A DNA stretch of 64,000 nucleotides from Sorghum bicolor (taxonomy: Eukaryota > Streptophyta > Magnoliopsida > Poales > Poaceae): positions 51,212,629-51,276,628 of the forward strand of contig NC_012878.2 in NCBI RefSeq assembly GCF_000003195.3. The letters run 5' to 3'. The position numbers were made by a program, and so were the translations under genes. Position 1 is the stretch's first letter. Every line of letters begins with the position of its first letter. Positions 32,175-43,937 of the stretch are shown here, one piece after another. The notes below the pieces were generated by a model. The model had not been told where the DNA came from, did not search any database, and saw only the letters and a program-made list of their open reading frames with translations.

Positions 32175-33035
32175 CCAAATATCTTTTTCTCGAATACGCA
32201 GGAGATCTACGCATCATTATATTAAGAAGAAAGAGTTTACAGTGCACCAACGCGCAACAAGCGCGCTAGGTGGTCAATAGCTGGACCGACCTAGCAAAGA
32301 GTTGTGTGGATCGATATTACATAAATGGGTCAACCAAAACGCGCTCAACGTCGAGACCTACGAGTCCTCCTGGAAGAGCTCGCACGTACGCCCGTTGAAC
32401 GCTGGGAACAACGCATCCAAGGCCTCCACCTCGCTCGCCGACAAAGTCCCGGAGCGCAGGGCATCGAGTATCCCCCTCGACACAGGCGAAACTGGTGCGG
32501 TCGGCGGAGCGATCCCCAGTCGCTTGTTCAGGAGAACCTCGCCCCGCCTAGAGGCTGGGATGTGTGCCAACGGCTGGGCGGCAATCCGACTGCTCCTAGG
32601 CCGGAGAGGCGGGGGCCTCCTGACAGGCGTCCTCTGCCGAGGTGGGGAGGCGACCAAAGGCGGCTCCCTCTCGACTCGCACCTCGTCGAGAAACCTTGCA
32701 AGGCGCCGAGCGGCCTCAAGCGGTGTCGGCGTCTCGTCCCCACACGCGACGCCGGGCTGACTCTCGCGAGGAGGCGTCAACAGCGCCGATGGCAGAGGCG
32801 AGACGGCGGCATCGCCCGTCGCGGGCGTCGCGTTGCAGAGGCCAGACGTGGCTTGGTCGGCCAACGGACCGTGCATCGGCAGTGTAGAGTCCGTCGCGGG
32901 CGCCACCGTGACCGCCACCGTGACCGCCACAGGTCCTGTATGAGGAGGCATGGTCTGAAGCGTGATGGCGAACTCCTCTAGCATTGGGTCAATCCACTCG
33001 GGTGGTGCCGAGCACCTGAGCTTCTCGGAACAAGA
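32175..33035 (-). pseudogene. LINE ORF1 C-terminal fragment with 3' end
   Basis: The minus-strand frame 32358-32984 encodes about 208 residues ending in the motif RSSRIAAQPLAHIPASRRGE followed by KRLGI, common at the end of grass LINE ORF1 and related proteins. The 3' flank (GCGTATTCGAGAAAAAG at 32176-32192 on the minus strand) resembles the A-rich end of grass LINEs. No ORF2 reverse transcriptase lies between them, so the copy is internally deleted or non-autonomous. Homology extends upstream to about 33030 (CSAPPEWIDPMLEEF). Confidence 0.65.
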
Positions 33036-33147
33036 GAAATAATAAAAAACTGTTAGACCGAAACTCTTTTAGGAAAGAAAAACAAATCCATATACCATAT
33101 ACAAATGGATGATACATATATCATAAAGAAGGAATATGGAGCAGGTA

Positions 33148-33222
33148 GTCAGTATCGAACCCGTAACCCCAAGCTTATGAGCTTTGTGAGCTACCAAACT
33201 GCTCTACCTTCTTAGCGGGAAC
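33148..33222 (-). pseudogene. Organelle-type trnfM(CAU) relic
   Basis: On the minus strand GGTAGAGCAGTTTGGTAGCTC is the D-arm region of plastid initiator tRNA. It is followed by an anticodon loop CTCATAA (CAU) and GGGTTACGGGTTCGATA. The acceptor stem and T stem no longer pair and the anticodon stem has mismatches, so it is not a working tRNA. Its position next to psaB sequence supports an organelle origin. Confidence 0.6.
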
Positions 33223-33246
33223 TGGTGGATAAAAGGGGTTGGATAG

Positions 33247-33834
<588 letters not shown>

Positions 33835-34235
33835 TTATGGCAGCAACTGCAAAGTGAGGATAATTTAAAGGAGTGTGGTTCTAGTTCGGGCAGCCAAGAA
33901 AGGAACAAGTAATGAAGATGTTCATATCTGCTAGGGGGCAATGTACAAACGTTAAGTCACCTCCCCAAATCAAATATGATAACTGGGGCTCTGTGGAGTA
34001 TATTATTGCTCGATTCATGTAGATGAAACTGTCATTATGCCTAGCAAAAAGACAAATTGGATGCACATAGAATTTATTTTTATACATCATTTCAGCAAAT
34101 ATTTCACATTAAATTGAAAAATATATATATATATATATATATATAGGATATAAAAGGAGCTCACGGACTATGGGCTTCCAAATCCATCACAGCTAGTTTG
34201 TCTAAGTACTAGTGAAACAGCAACATATTTGGGAA
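33835..34235 (+). pseudogene. Decayed copy of the last exon and 3' flank of the SLC35F gene
   Basis: GGTTCTAGTTCGGGCAGCC, AAGAAAGG and GTTCATATCTG align with exon 11 (10168-10215). They are followed by matches to the 3' flank: CACCTCC..CCAAATCAAATATG, then CCATCACAGCTAGTTTG near 34183. Indels and base changes destroy the frame. It lies in the same orientation, about 23.7 kb downstream of the intact gene. No earlier exons are visible. Confidence 0.75.
34122..34145. repeat. (AT)n microsatellite
   Basis: A short AT dinucleotide run within the transporter-derived flank. Confidence 0.9.
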
Positions 34236-34913
34236 GATATAAGGAGAGGTCCCACTGCTCACTTACTAGTTATGAAAGCTCCTTCGAGAATGCTTGAAAC
34301 ATAGTGTTCATAACTTCAGACTTGACAAACAACAATAACCACTTTTGCCTTTGGATGCAGCAATGACTGAAACTAACCATGCCAACGTCTTTCAAGATAC
34401 TGTCAGTACATGGCTGGGTACATGAAGGTCTGAACTCAGCAGTGTACAGTGCTCAGCTCGGCTCATGCCACCATGCGCAGACAGAGACACACACCCGCTC
34501 CATGCTGTCATTCGGTCAAACAGGTAGTACACATGCCGACGCTAGCAAACAGGGGGAGAGAGAGATGGCCGACATTGCCCACGTAGGTAGATTCCATGGT
34601 GTAGCGCCCTCACAATTGGTACGCCCCTGCATCAGTATGCATCCTTATCTCATAGGCGCTGTTGGCAGGTACTCACGCTGCTACTGCTTGATTATCCCCT
34701 GATGCTGAATGATTAGTGCAATGTTTCGTGTTGGAATTTAAGATATCTGAAGATTAACTGGAATAAGTGCTAAATCTATTTCTGCTAGGAGTAACATCCA
34801 ATCTGAGAGACGGAAGGCACATAAAATATCTTAGAAGTTAACTTACCAGTGATATTGTTCAAGGGGGACATTGGCTGAGTATTGAATGCACAACCATTTT
34901 GTTCAGACTCCAT
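34236..34913. other. Intergenic region downstream of the PPR gene
   Basis: No recognised gene. It presumably includes the 3' UTR of the minus-strand PPR gene. Confidence 0.5.
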
Positions 34914-37550
34914 TCACCAAAAATCGCCACAAGAGCAGACCCCTGAATTGAAGTGGTGGAACCTGCTGCAATCTCGCATTACAATCTCCCTATCCTCAAT
35001 TTTAGAGACCATTTTGATCACAGTGTGGCAGTCCCCACACACCCGCAGGTTCTTAAAAATGTGAAGGGGTGCCCCTGGTGGTGTAGCTATCAAACCAAAT
35101 GCGAGGGCTAGGCGCTCACTGTGCATTGCCAGCATAGCTTCTTTCTGCTCTTCTGCCACTTCATGAAGCGCAAAGCTTGTATCAGGACAATAACCTTCTT
35201 GCTTTAACTTAGTTGTCATTGCCCTGAGCTTTGCATATATCTGTTCTGATAAAGGATGCGACTTGTCTGAAGCTATAAAGGAATGGACTTTATTCTTGAT
35301 CTGAATCCAGCTGCATCCAGCTTCTTTCTTAACCTTTTTAGTGTCCATGAGCTTCCTCACTTCATCCTTCTCTTTCCACTTCCCTGCAGCCGAATAAATG
35401 TTGGAGAGTAGCACGTATGTAGCCGAGTCAAAAGGTTCAAGTGACAGCAGCTTCTCCGCAGCCAACTTTCCAAGCTCAACATTCTTGTGAACTTTACAAG
35501 CTCCTAGCAATGTGCGCCATACCATTGGACCTGCTGGGAATGACATGCCTTCTATAAGGCTCATTGCTTCATCCAGCTTGCCTGCGCGGCTATAGAGATC
35601 AACCATGCACGCATAATGCTCCATGGTTGGAGTGATCCCATAGTCTCTGGCCATCGAATCAAAGTATCGCTGACCTTCTTCAACAAGACCAGCATGAGCA
35701 CATCCCATGATCACAGAAAGGAATGTGACGCCATCCATCTCAATGCCCTCAGCTTCCATCTGTCGAAATACATCAAGGGCCTTTTGGCTGTAACCATGCT
35801 GTGCATACCCTGATAGCATTGAGTTCCATGACACCAAATCTCTATCTGTTTGCCTCTCAAAGATACACTGAGCACTCTCGATGCTCCCTTTTCTTGCATA
35901 CATACTAACAAGTGCACTGCTCACACAGAGTGCATCATGGCATCTGTGCTTGATAGAAATAGCATGGAACTGCCTACCCAGGTCAACTCCAGCTGTCGGA
36001 CTAGCACAAGCATCAATAACACTAGAGATTGTAAACTCATTTGGCTTCAAGCCATGCATGGTCATCTTGATGAATATATTTGTGGCACCATCGGAATCAC
36101 CAGCTTGGGCATAGCAAGTCAACATTGCAGACCATGAAACAACATCCTTCTGGTCAATCATTTTAAATATAGAAAGAGCTTCTTCAGTGTTGCAAAGCTT
36201 AGAGTAAGAGGCGAGAAGTGCAGTTCCAACAATTGATGTACACTCATAGTTTGTCTTGATCACCTGGGCATGAATTTGGGGAGGCAAGCTGGCCACTGAC
36301 GCTGTCAGAATTGTTGAGTAGGTGAAATCATTCGGAGCAACACCATCTTCTCTCATTCTGCTAAAAAGAGCAGCAGCAAGAGGTACATCACCATTCTGAA
36401 TGCACCCATTAATCATAGCAGTCCATGAAACAACATTCTGAGATCCTGACATCAACAAAAATATATCCAGAGCATTACCCAGTTGACCTGCTTTGCTGTA
36501 GGCATCCATGAGGGCTGTCATTACATTGCCATATGAATGAAACCCACGTTTAAGAACACTGCTGTGAAGTTGACGGGCCAGGCCAAGCTGTTTGATATTT
36601 GCACATAATTTGATCACTGTTGCGTATGTCGACTGTGTAAGCATGGTAATACTGGATCGTGAATCATGGAACAGCTGCAGGGCTTCAAGATCATGCCCGT
36701 TCAACACAAGGCCTGCCATCAATGTATTCCATGACACCATGTCCCTGGTCTCCATCCCACAAAACACGACCCTGGCTTCTTCAACCAGTCCACACTTTGC
36801 ATACATGTTCATCAGAGAATTGCACACAAACACAGTGGAGCAGCAACCAAACTTAACTGATTGAGCATGCACGCGCCGTCCAAGATCAACCATACCCTGG
36901 CTTGCCACCACTGAGAGAACACTCGCAAATGTGACAGAATTGGGCCAGACCCCTTCAGCACGCATCCTGAAGAAGAGCTCCATAACATCCGATAATGCTC
37001 CATCCTGGATATACCCAGTGAGCAATGACGTCCAGGTGACAACATTCCTCTTGGGCATTGCCTCAAACACCTTCCTGCCGTCCACAACACTGTGCCACTT
37101 CATGTACATGTCAACAAGAGACGTGCCCACGCCGACGTCGCCACGATCATGCCCACACCTGATGCACAGGCCATGCAGCTGCTTCCCCAGTACTCTGTCT
37201 GGAACTGACCCACAGACTTTGAGGACCCCCACCAGTGCCCCACCACCAACACGCCCACCATGGCAGCGGTGCACATCCAAGAAGTGGTCTAGCGCCTGGT
37301 GGACTGAACCCCGCCGCGCGTGGTCGAAAAGGGCATGGTCCAGGGTGTTCCTGTGGGGAATTTCGTCGAACGCTTGGCGGGCACCGGTAGCGTCATTGAG
37401 GTTAGTTTGATTCTCCAATGGGACGGAGCAGGCGAGCGTGGACTGTGACTTCGGGGCCAGTTCCGGTGCCAAGGCCCCAGCGTTCTTGCCACGGAGCTGT
37501 GCGAGGCACCAGTGCCGGCGCTGGTGAGTTCTCACTCCTAGGGCCAACAT
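34914..37550 (-). CDS. DYW-class pentatricopeptide repeat (PPR) protein
   Basis: A single uninterrupted exon of 878 residues, typical of plant PLS-class PPR genes. About 20 PPR motifs in P-L-S order run from about residue 60 to 690, with hallmarks such as NVVTWTSLLTGYIQDG, DMVSWNTLMAGLVLNG, NVVSWTAMINGCIQNGDVPL and DLVSWNSMLSGYAQHGYSQK. E/E+ motifs follow (MVWRTLLGACKVHKNVELG, YVLLSNIYSAAGKW, KKEAGCSWIQIKNKVHSF). A C-terminal DYW deaminase domain has the zinc-site H-S-E (810-812), C-G-D-C-H (838-842) and ends DFW in place of DYW. Such proteins bind organelle RNA sequence-specifically and edit C to U; the target here cannot be read from sequence. The N-terminus is basic and low in acidic residues at first, compatible with a mitochondrial or plastid transit peptide. 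It resembles the Arabidopsis At2g27610 group. ATG 37550 is the first in frame. It appears functional. Confidence 0.93.
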   Translation of the reverse strand: MLALGVRTHQRRHWCLAQLRGKNAGALAPELAPKSQSTLACSVPLENQTNLNDATGARQAFDEIPHRNTLDHALFDHARRGSVHQALDHFLDVHRCHGGRVGGGALVGVLKVCGSVPDRVLGKQLHGLCIRCGHDRGDVGVGTSLVDMYMKWHSVVDGRKVFEAMPKRNVVTWTSLLTGYIQDGALSDVMELFFRMRAEGVWPNSVTFASVLSVVASQGMVDLGRRVHAQSVKFGCCSTVFVCNSLMNMYAKCGLVEEARVVFCGMETRDMVSWNTLMAGLVLNGHDLEALQLFHDSRSSITMLTQSTYATVIKLCANIKQLGLARQLHSSVLKRGFHSYGNVMTALMDAYSKAGQLGNALDIFLLMSGSQNVVSWTAMINGCIQNGDVPLAAALFSRMREDGVAPNDFTYSTILTASVASLPPQIHAQVIKTNYECTSIVGTALLASYSKLCNTEEALSIFKMIDQKDVVSWSAMLTCYAQAGDSDGATNIFIKMTMHGLKPNEFTISSVIDACASPTAGVDLGRQFHAISIKHRCHDALCVSSALVSMYARKGSIESAQCIFERQTDRDLVSWNSMLSGYAQHGYSQKALDVFRQMEAEGIEMDGVTFLSVIMGCAHAGLVEEGQRYFDSMARDYGITPTMEHYACMVDLYSRAGKLDEAMSLIEGMSFPAGPMVWRTLLGACKVHKNVELGKLAAEKLLSLEPFDSATYVLLSNIYSAAGKWKEKDEVRKLMDTKKVKKEAGCSWIQIKNKVHSFIASDKSHPLSEQIYAKLRAMTTKLKQEGYCPDTSFALHEVAEEQKEAMLAMHSERLALAFGLIATPPGAPLHIFKNLRVCGDCHTVIKMVSKIEDREIVMRDCSRFHHFNSGVCSCGDFW

Positions 37551-38434
37551 TTAAGCCCCTAAATCACCCGCTCCCGCCTCTGATGCCCCGTCAGGGCACC
37601 GCACCCGCCTCTGCTGCCCTGCCCAACACAAGCACGGCGCCGCCTCCGCTGCCCGCCTGCCGGCTCGATCCGTCCGCGCCACCGTCCCGCCGGTGCCCTG
37701 ATTTGGCCGCTCACTTACGCCAGCGCTAGGAGCAGGCTGGCGCCGCCACCGTTTGCTTGTGGCTTTTGAGAGACGAGAGGAGAGGCCGGAGGGCGCCAAT
37801 CTTCGCCTCCGACTAGGGCCGGCGGCATCTTGCGCGCTGGACTAAGCCTGTTTTTATTTTGGTTTCGGCCCAATAGTCCTAGTTTGAGATTTAATAAAAA
37901 GAAAAAAAAGGCCTAGTTTGGTTTAGCTGTGGCGTGACTTTCCCTATGCGATTCTGCGTGTTTTTTTTTTTTTTTGCATTCACCTTTTTCTTCCTCGAAG
38001 CTGTCTATTTTTGTTCTTTTATGGAGATAAGACATCTCAGCTTTTGAAAAAGCTATAAGGCCGGTCAAGGATTCTATGTATCAAAAATAGTGTAGATAAG
38101 TTTCACCTTAAAAAAGATTAAAACTTATTTTATTCCACAAAACTTTTATTATCTTTCTTCATCTATTCTGAATGTGATGTTAGCTTATTTAATACTATGG
38201 GACTCTCGTAAAACTTTTATGGAGACTAGCCTAACATTTGAGATACATGGTTGAGCTGGGCTAATAGGACAAAACAAACATTACTCGACCAAACCTATTA
38301 CATATAGCAGAAATATCAACTACAACCGAAAGCACACTGCTGCTCGGGATGAAACTTTTCAGTCAGATGGTACGCATTCAACCTTTGTAATAATTGAGCT
38401 TCATCCTTCTCCTTTAGCAAATTACTCCACTTTT
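37551..38434. other. Upstream region of the PPR gene
   Basis: GC-rich for the first 270 bases (probable 5' UTR and promoter on the minus strand), then AT-rich. Small open frames are present on both strands, none recognisable. Confidence 0.5.
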
Positions 38435-38619
38435 GGCCGTGTTTAGTTACCAATCATAGACTAACTAGGCTCAAAAGATTCGTCTTGTATATTTCGACCA
38501 AACTGTGTAATTAATTTTTATTTTTATCTATATTTAATACTTTATGTATGCGTCTAAATATTCGATGTGACGGAAAATCTTGAAAAATTTTGGATTTTAG
38601 TGTGGAAGTAAACAAGCCC
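38435..38619. mobile_element. MITE of the GGCCTTGTTTAGTT family, internally deleted
   Basis: Begins GGCCGTGTTTAGTTACCAATCATAGACTAAC; the segment between the terminal repeat and the ACCAATCATAGAC core is missing. Ends GTAAACAAGCCC. Confidence 0.8.
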
Positions 38620-38693
38620 TTTGCGTCATTGAAAGAACAACGCACATGACGTCAGTTGGGCGTCCTAGAAACTTCTTTTCGATGGCCATCTTA

Positions 38694-38924
38694 GGCCTTG
38701 TTTAGTTCACAAAATTTTTTAATTTTGCTACTGTAGCACTTTCATTTTTATTTGATAAATATTGTTCAATTATGGACTAACTAGACTCAAAAAATTAATC
38801 TCGTAAATTACAGATAAACTGTACAATTAGTTATATTTTTTATCTATATTTAATACTCCATGCATGTGCCGCAAGATTTGATGTGATGGGAAATCTTGAA
38901 AAATTTTGGGAACTAAACAAGGCC
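38694..38924. mobile_element. MITE of the GGCCTTGTTTAGTT family
   Basis: Full-length, from GGCCTTGTTTAGTTCAC to AACTAAACAAGGCC. Target duplication is not exact (TTA on the left, ATT on the right). Confidence 0.88.
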
Positions 38925-38949
38925 ATTTCAAGTGTTCCACAGAGCCTAA

Positions 38950-40050
38950 GCTACACCTGCGAAGACAAACATGATTAACCTATCTTTTTAGGAAAGTTAT
39001 CCTACCTTGCATCCATGACTCCTAAAAGTCTTCCTTAGACTTTGGGATGTCCTCCCAACCAAAAAGATCCTTAAACATTTACCATGCAAGATTTGCTAAA
39101 TAGCAATGAAGAAAAATATGATTTAAAGTTTCTGGTTTGACACAAAGAATACAGTTCCCACCCTTTCATCCCTTCCTTTTTAAGCATCTAGCAACATGTA
39201 GTTTACCGTTCCATAACTACCACAAGAAATTTTTAAAGGGATTCTGCACTTCCATATGACTTTCGCAATTCTATTGGTCATCCCTCCGAAGGTCATAAAA
39301 CGATACAACAATTTCATGGAGTAATCTCCACTTTTATCTAACACTCAATTGATATCATCTTGCACATTACCTTCTAGCTAAATGTCCCTCAGGCTACTTC
39401 ATAATGAAAGTCATTACGTGGATCTATGTTACAGAAGGGTCTCCCAAAGATATTTGCAACTCTCCCTCCAAAAAACAGTTAGTGAAAATTCTGAACAAAT
39501 TTTCATAATGATTTTTCAGGAGAGAGTCTCCAAACCACACATCATGCCAGAAGAATGTGTTTCTCCCATTTTTCACCTTGTGGATGCCCCCCTCTCCCAT
39601 CTGAATAAATGTTTGACCTTATGTAGCTCTTGCCAAATCCCTTACTGAAGAATTGAAGAAACTACCAACTCTTACGTACTTAGCTTACAATATTTTAAAC
39701 CAAGTATCCTCCAACCCTCTGATAATCTTATATATCCATTTAACCAAGACACATTCATTCATAATTTTGAATTGGTAACCCCCAAACCACCTTGGACTTT
39801 GGATCTAGTAACCATTTCCCATTTGGCCATGTGGTATTTGAAATTGTGCTCTGCTCCTTGCCAGAGAAACTTAGCTCTTATAATTTCCATCTTTTGATGT
39901 GCTCCATCATCCTTTAACATATAGAAGCCGGCCCATACAATACACCATGGATCCAAGCTTTTTCCTGTCTTGGCAAAAATGTTTGCAAAATCACTTATAA
40001 GTAGGTTATGGTCACTCACCGAAATGACTATGTGTTTAAGAGGAAGATTC
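38950..40050 (-). pseudogene. LINE pol relic (zf-RVT/C-terminal region)
   Basis: Minus-strand pieces resemble the region after reverse transcriptase in plant LINEs: KMEIIRAKFLWQGAEHNFKY, HMAKWEMVTRSKVQGGLGV and, further on, PFKNFLW, CLKRKG and NCILCVKPETLNHIFLHC (the zinc-binding zf-RVT pattern). Frames are broken by stops and shifts throughout. No catalytic RT domain is seen, and the Stowaway MITE at 40057 adjoins its start. Confidence 0.65.
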
Positions 40051-40056
40051 CGCATA

Positions 40057-40313
40057 CTCCCTCTCTCACTGAAAGCTTCAATTCCTAGAATCCGTGCTAG
40101 TCAAACTCTTTTAAGTTTGACCAACTTTATAGAAAAGAGTATCAATATCTATAACATAAAATGAGTATCTTATGAAAATATATTCTATGATAAATCTAAT
40201 GATACAAATTTGGTATTATAAATCTTAGTGTTTTTTTCTAGAAATTCAGTCAAAGTTTAAAAAGTTTGACTTAAGACAATTCTAGGAATTGAAGCTTTCA
40301 GGGACAGAGGGAG
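40057..40313. mobile_element. Stowaway-like MITE
   Basis: Long inverted repeats (CTCCCTCTCTCACTGAAAGC and, at right, the reverse complement of GCTTTCAGGGACAGAGGGAG) enclose an AT-rich interior. TA precedes the left end; the right flank reads CATA. Confidence 0.8.
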
Positions 40314-40499
40314 CATATTAGCTATCCTTTCTTTCTAAGCTATCCAAAAACAAACACCTCACTTTTGTGGAAATTAATCCTTAGACCAGAAAGAGAAAGC
40401 CACTCAAAATAATTGAATGCAAAAAAAATACCCGGAATATAATCAAATTATGTAGCATGTAGCAGTCATGTAATATGTTTCTTAAGGACAGCCTTGCCC

Positions 40500-41280
40500 A
40501 GCATTACACTCAGATAGAAACACGCCGGCCCGGGACCGGGAGCAATTGATGGCTCAGCAAAAATCCCCGGACAGGAATTGGACTGGACCAACCCCTGAGG
40601 AGCCAGGACAGGAGCTCGGCCCCCGGCTATAGAGCCTCCGCTCCGTACGGTGCGACGGCGACATCGACCCTTGTCCGCTCTGGCGCTCTCGGCACTCGGC
40701 AGCCAGCAGTTGCGGTTGGCGGCGTACCACGTACTGTACTACCCACGTCCGGCCGGTGCGCGCGCGCATGGCTCCAACCGGCCCCGAGGGCCGCCCGGAC
40801 GGAGCCCCACCTCCACTGTTCCGCGGTCAACTGCTGGAGACGTCGCCGCCCCCAGCGGCACAGCGGACAGCGTCCCCTCACCCTTCACGGCTGGCTCACC
40901 AGACGGTGTCCTGGTCGTGGTCGACGCCGGAGCAGCAGCAGCAGCAGCGGCGGCGAGGCGAGGCGTCGCTGTCTGCGGACCCGCCCTTCCGCCCAGGGGC
41001 CACGGTGTCGTTAGCTTCCGGTTCCCGTTGCAGCCACCCTGTTCTTGGAACGGCTAGGATCGGAGCTCGAAGCAACCGGCGCAGGAGCGCGTCATGTCCG
41101 CACGTACGGTACGGGCGCTGTCCAGTCATGGAAACCCCAACAAGTCGTTCTCTGGGGATCATTTCGCTCTGATCATTTCGCTCTTCTGTGAGGTGCACAC
41201 AACACAGGCGGCGGTTGGTTGTGCTGTGTTGTGTGGTGCGTGGTGCCCCCCTATCATCATCAGCTCTGAATCCTATGTGA
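40500..41280. other. GC-rich segment without a recognised gene
   Basis: Strongly GC-rich between AT-rich neighbours, with overlapping open frames on both strands (for example 40756-41172 +, 40627-40881 -). These are proline-, arginine- and glutamine-rich and resemble nothing I recognise. A CAG run lies near 40931-40948. It could be the remains of a gene's 5' end or a CpG-island-like promoter. No splice or start signal can be favoured. Confidence 0.35.
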
Positions 41281-41779
41281 AGTGAAAATGGCCATTTGCT
41301 TCCTTGTCGAGCTGCTCATTCTTCGGTCATTCCCTGTCTGACGGGGTCGGCCGCACGAGATGTGTCGCTTGGCTCCCCGCGCGCGCTCGTGTCGTGGCAG
41401 ATGACAATGCGCGCTTGTTGCCCTCTGTATGTGGCTCTAGTGTAGGAGTAGCTGAAAATGGTGACAACATTGGTGCTTGCTTTCGGATGACAGCAAATTG
41501 CAGTGGAAAACCTCAGCTGTAGAGTACGAGTAGTTTTCAGTGTTGGGGGCATTCGTGAATTCGAATTGGAATCCCCCGATCACTATCCACGTACGCGAAC
41601 ACGAGGTGTAGATTGCCCGCGCTACTGCTCCTCCAGGAGCAGATTTTTCTGTCCGAGGTGCAGGCCTACCTGTGATTCCGTGGACAGGATTGGAACACAT
41701 TTTGCTGCACATGGTTGCTGCTGCATCGTGTCGCTTTTACCGATGGTACCTGACTTAAGCTTCATTGGATCGTACGACA
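41281..41779. other. Intergenic stretch without recognised gene
   Basis: Mixed composition and short open frames only. Confidence 0.4.
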
Positions 41780-41957
41780 CAGAAAATGACAAGCATAAGT
41801 ATTAAATAAAGACGAAAATAAAAACTAATTACACAATTTGTCGGAATTGACGAGACGAATCGTTTGAGCCTAGTTAGTCCATGATTGGACAATATTTATC
41901 AAATACAAACGAAATTAATACTATCACATTTTGCAAAATATTTTGCAAGTAAAGGCC
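41780..41957. mobile_element. MITE of the GGCCTTGTTTAGTT family, left part missing
   Basis: Carries the reverse-orientation interior (TAAATAAAGACGAAAATAAA, GAGCCTAGTTAGTCCATGAT) and a worn right end GTAAAGGCC. Confidence 0.7.
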
Positions 41958-41982
41958 AAGCATAGGAGCGCCTACGAACCAA

Positions 41983-42224
41983 GGCCTTGTTTACTTACAC
42001 CCAAAATTCCAAATTTTTCAAGATTCCCCATCACATCGAATTTTTAAACACATGCATGAAGTATTAAATATAGATGAAAATAAAAACTAATGGCACAGTT
42101 TAATCGAATTTTACGAGACAAATCTTTTGAGCCTAGTTAGTCCATGATTAGACAATAATTACCACAAACAAATGAAAGTCCTACAGTGTCACAAAATTTT
42201 TTCTTTCACCAACTAAACACGGCC
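41983..42224. mobile_element. MITE of the GGCCTTGTTTAGTT family
   Basis: From GGCCTTGTTTACTTACACC to AACTAAACACGGCC, with CAA on both sides as target duplication. Confidence 0.9.
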
Positions 42225-42261
42225 CAAGTAAAACGTCCGGTGCTTATATTTGTAAAGTTTA

Positions 42262-42504
42262 GGCATTGTTTAGTTCCCAGCAAAAACCAAAAACTTTTCA
42301 AGATTCTCTGTCACATCAAATCTTAGGACACATGTATGGAGCATTAAATATAGATGAAAATAAAAACTAATTATACAGTTTAACTGTAAATCGCTAGACG
42401 AATCTATTAAGCATAATTATTGCATGATTGGACAATGTTTGTCAAATAAAAACGAAAGTTCTACAGTAGCGAAAACCAAAAACTTTTCGCAACTAAACAA
42501 GGCC
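42262..42504. mobile_element. MITE of the GGCCTTGTTTAGTT family
   Basis: From GGCATTGTTTAGTTCCC to AACTAAACAAGGCC, with TTA on both sides as target duplication. Confidence 0.9.
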
Positions 42505-43627
42505 TTAATATCAAGTGGCGTTTCAAAAGACATTTTTACACAGCATCAAAAACAGTAACAAAAACTGCTACACTACATAACCGTTGACAAGTTACAACTA
42601 CATATAATGTAGTAGCAGTTTTAGGCTTCTCGTGACAGGTTCGGACCCACAGCACGTGGAAGACACGGCTTCACCGTTGAAAACTTGAAATATGTGTCAA
42701 ACTGTCAAGTGACACCCAACAGATATCAAACACAGTTATTAGCTGCACAGATGCTCTTCCTTCAATTTCCCATAGAACCATAGTCTTGCGCTTCACAGTC
42801 CGCATCATTTGACAAATGTTAGCTTGTGCAATGCACAAGAGAACCCGACTGCTGATCTTCGTCATTTGCCTTGGCATATCTACACTAGAGCAAGATTGCA
42901 CCACCACTGTTGCAGCTTCGGAGCTACCCTAGTATCTAGCCGTTACTGCTCATGATGCGTCTTCTCTTCAGCGATGAACACCTAGGAGGCTAGGTAGTAT
43001 GTATGATGAGTTCATCTCTGATTGGCAGTTTTTTTAAAAAAAAAAAATTTGTGGCAACAACGTACCTGTGGGCCGTTATCCGGCCGTATGGGACAGGGAA
43101 AACCGCATCTGTGATGAATTGCGCCGCGCACATCACTGTGTGCAGTCCAATCCCCAATATAATCCCGATGGGTGTGTCAACGAGCCGGGTCGCGTCAAGA
43201 CCATGACTCGTTACGATTGGGACATTGGGCGGCACAAGTTCAGCACAAGTTCATCCGCTTCAGTGCTGTCCTGCCATCCATCCATCACCAATTATTTCTC
43301 TCCCCTCCCTCGGGAGCGAATCTGTGCCTGCCTATGCATCTGTCATGACATTTCTTCGCCCTTCCTCGTTGCGTAAAGCTGCTTCTGTCATGCTCACTGC
43401 GTGCTGAATTCAGATGACACAGATAGCTGCCCGCGTGCTCATATGCTCCCCCAGCTCCACCCCGGAATGATAATCATATTTGAAACCGGGAAAAACAATT
43501 TACATAACCTTTGACCAATAATTTATACATAAGCTTAGAACATGAAACTCGTACCAATTGAGTTATATTCAAAGTGTTTCTAAGATTGTGTATATTGATT
43601 GTTTATTAGCAAATGAGAATACTAGTA
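42505..43627. other. Intergenic stretch without recognised gene
   Basis: Only short open frames on both strands; no recognisable protein or RNA gene. Confidence 0.45.
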
Positions 43628-43937
43628 CCTCTGTTTCATTTTATAATTAAGGCGCATACACATTGTTAAGATTCATTTTTAAAAACTTTGACTAATAATT
43701 TGTCTAAAAATTTTTATTTACCACAATATAAATTTGGTATAGTTAGATTTGTAAGCAATTGTAGTGTCCAATAATCATAAGTTTATATTAACATAAAAAA
43801 TATAATCTAAAGTAAATGAATAATCAAAGTGTAATTTACGAAATCATGTTATTTCATTCCTTATCTTATGGTCAAAATATATTTTATTGGATTTTTCTCA
43901 TGACTAAAGTACGCTTATCCTTCTTAGATGGAGGGAA
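43628..43937. mobile_element. Decayed Stowaway-like MITE
   Basis: Left end CCTCTGTTTCATTTTATAAT after TA, right end CTTAGATGGAGGGA, AT-rich interior containing ACTTTGACTAATAATTTG. The ends are imperfect inverted repeats. Confidence 0.6.

Noticed and set aside
32302..32981. Plus-strand frames of 152 and 218 codons
   Set aside because: Antisense shadows of the LINE ORF1 fragment, whose minus-strand frame has a recognisable motif.
33148..33222. Functional tRNA-Met gene
   Set aside because: Acceptor and T stems do not pair; it is a relic.
36592..37410. Plus-strand frames inside the PPR gene
   Set aside because: Antisense shadows of a repeat-rich coding sequence.
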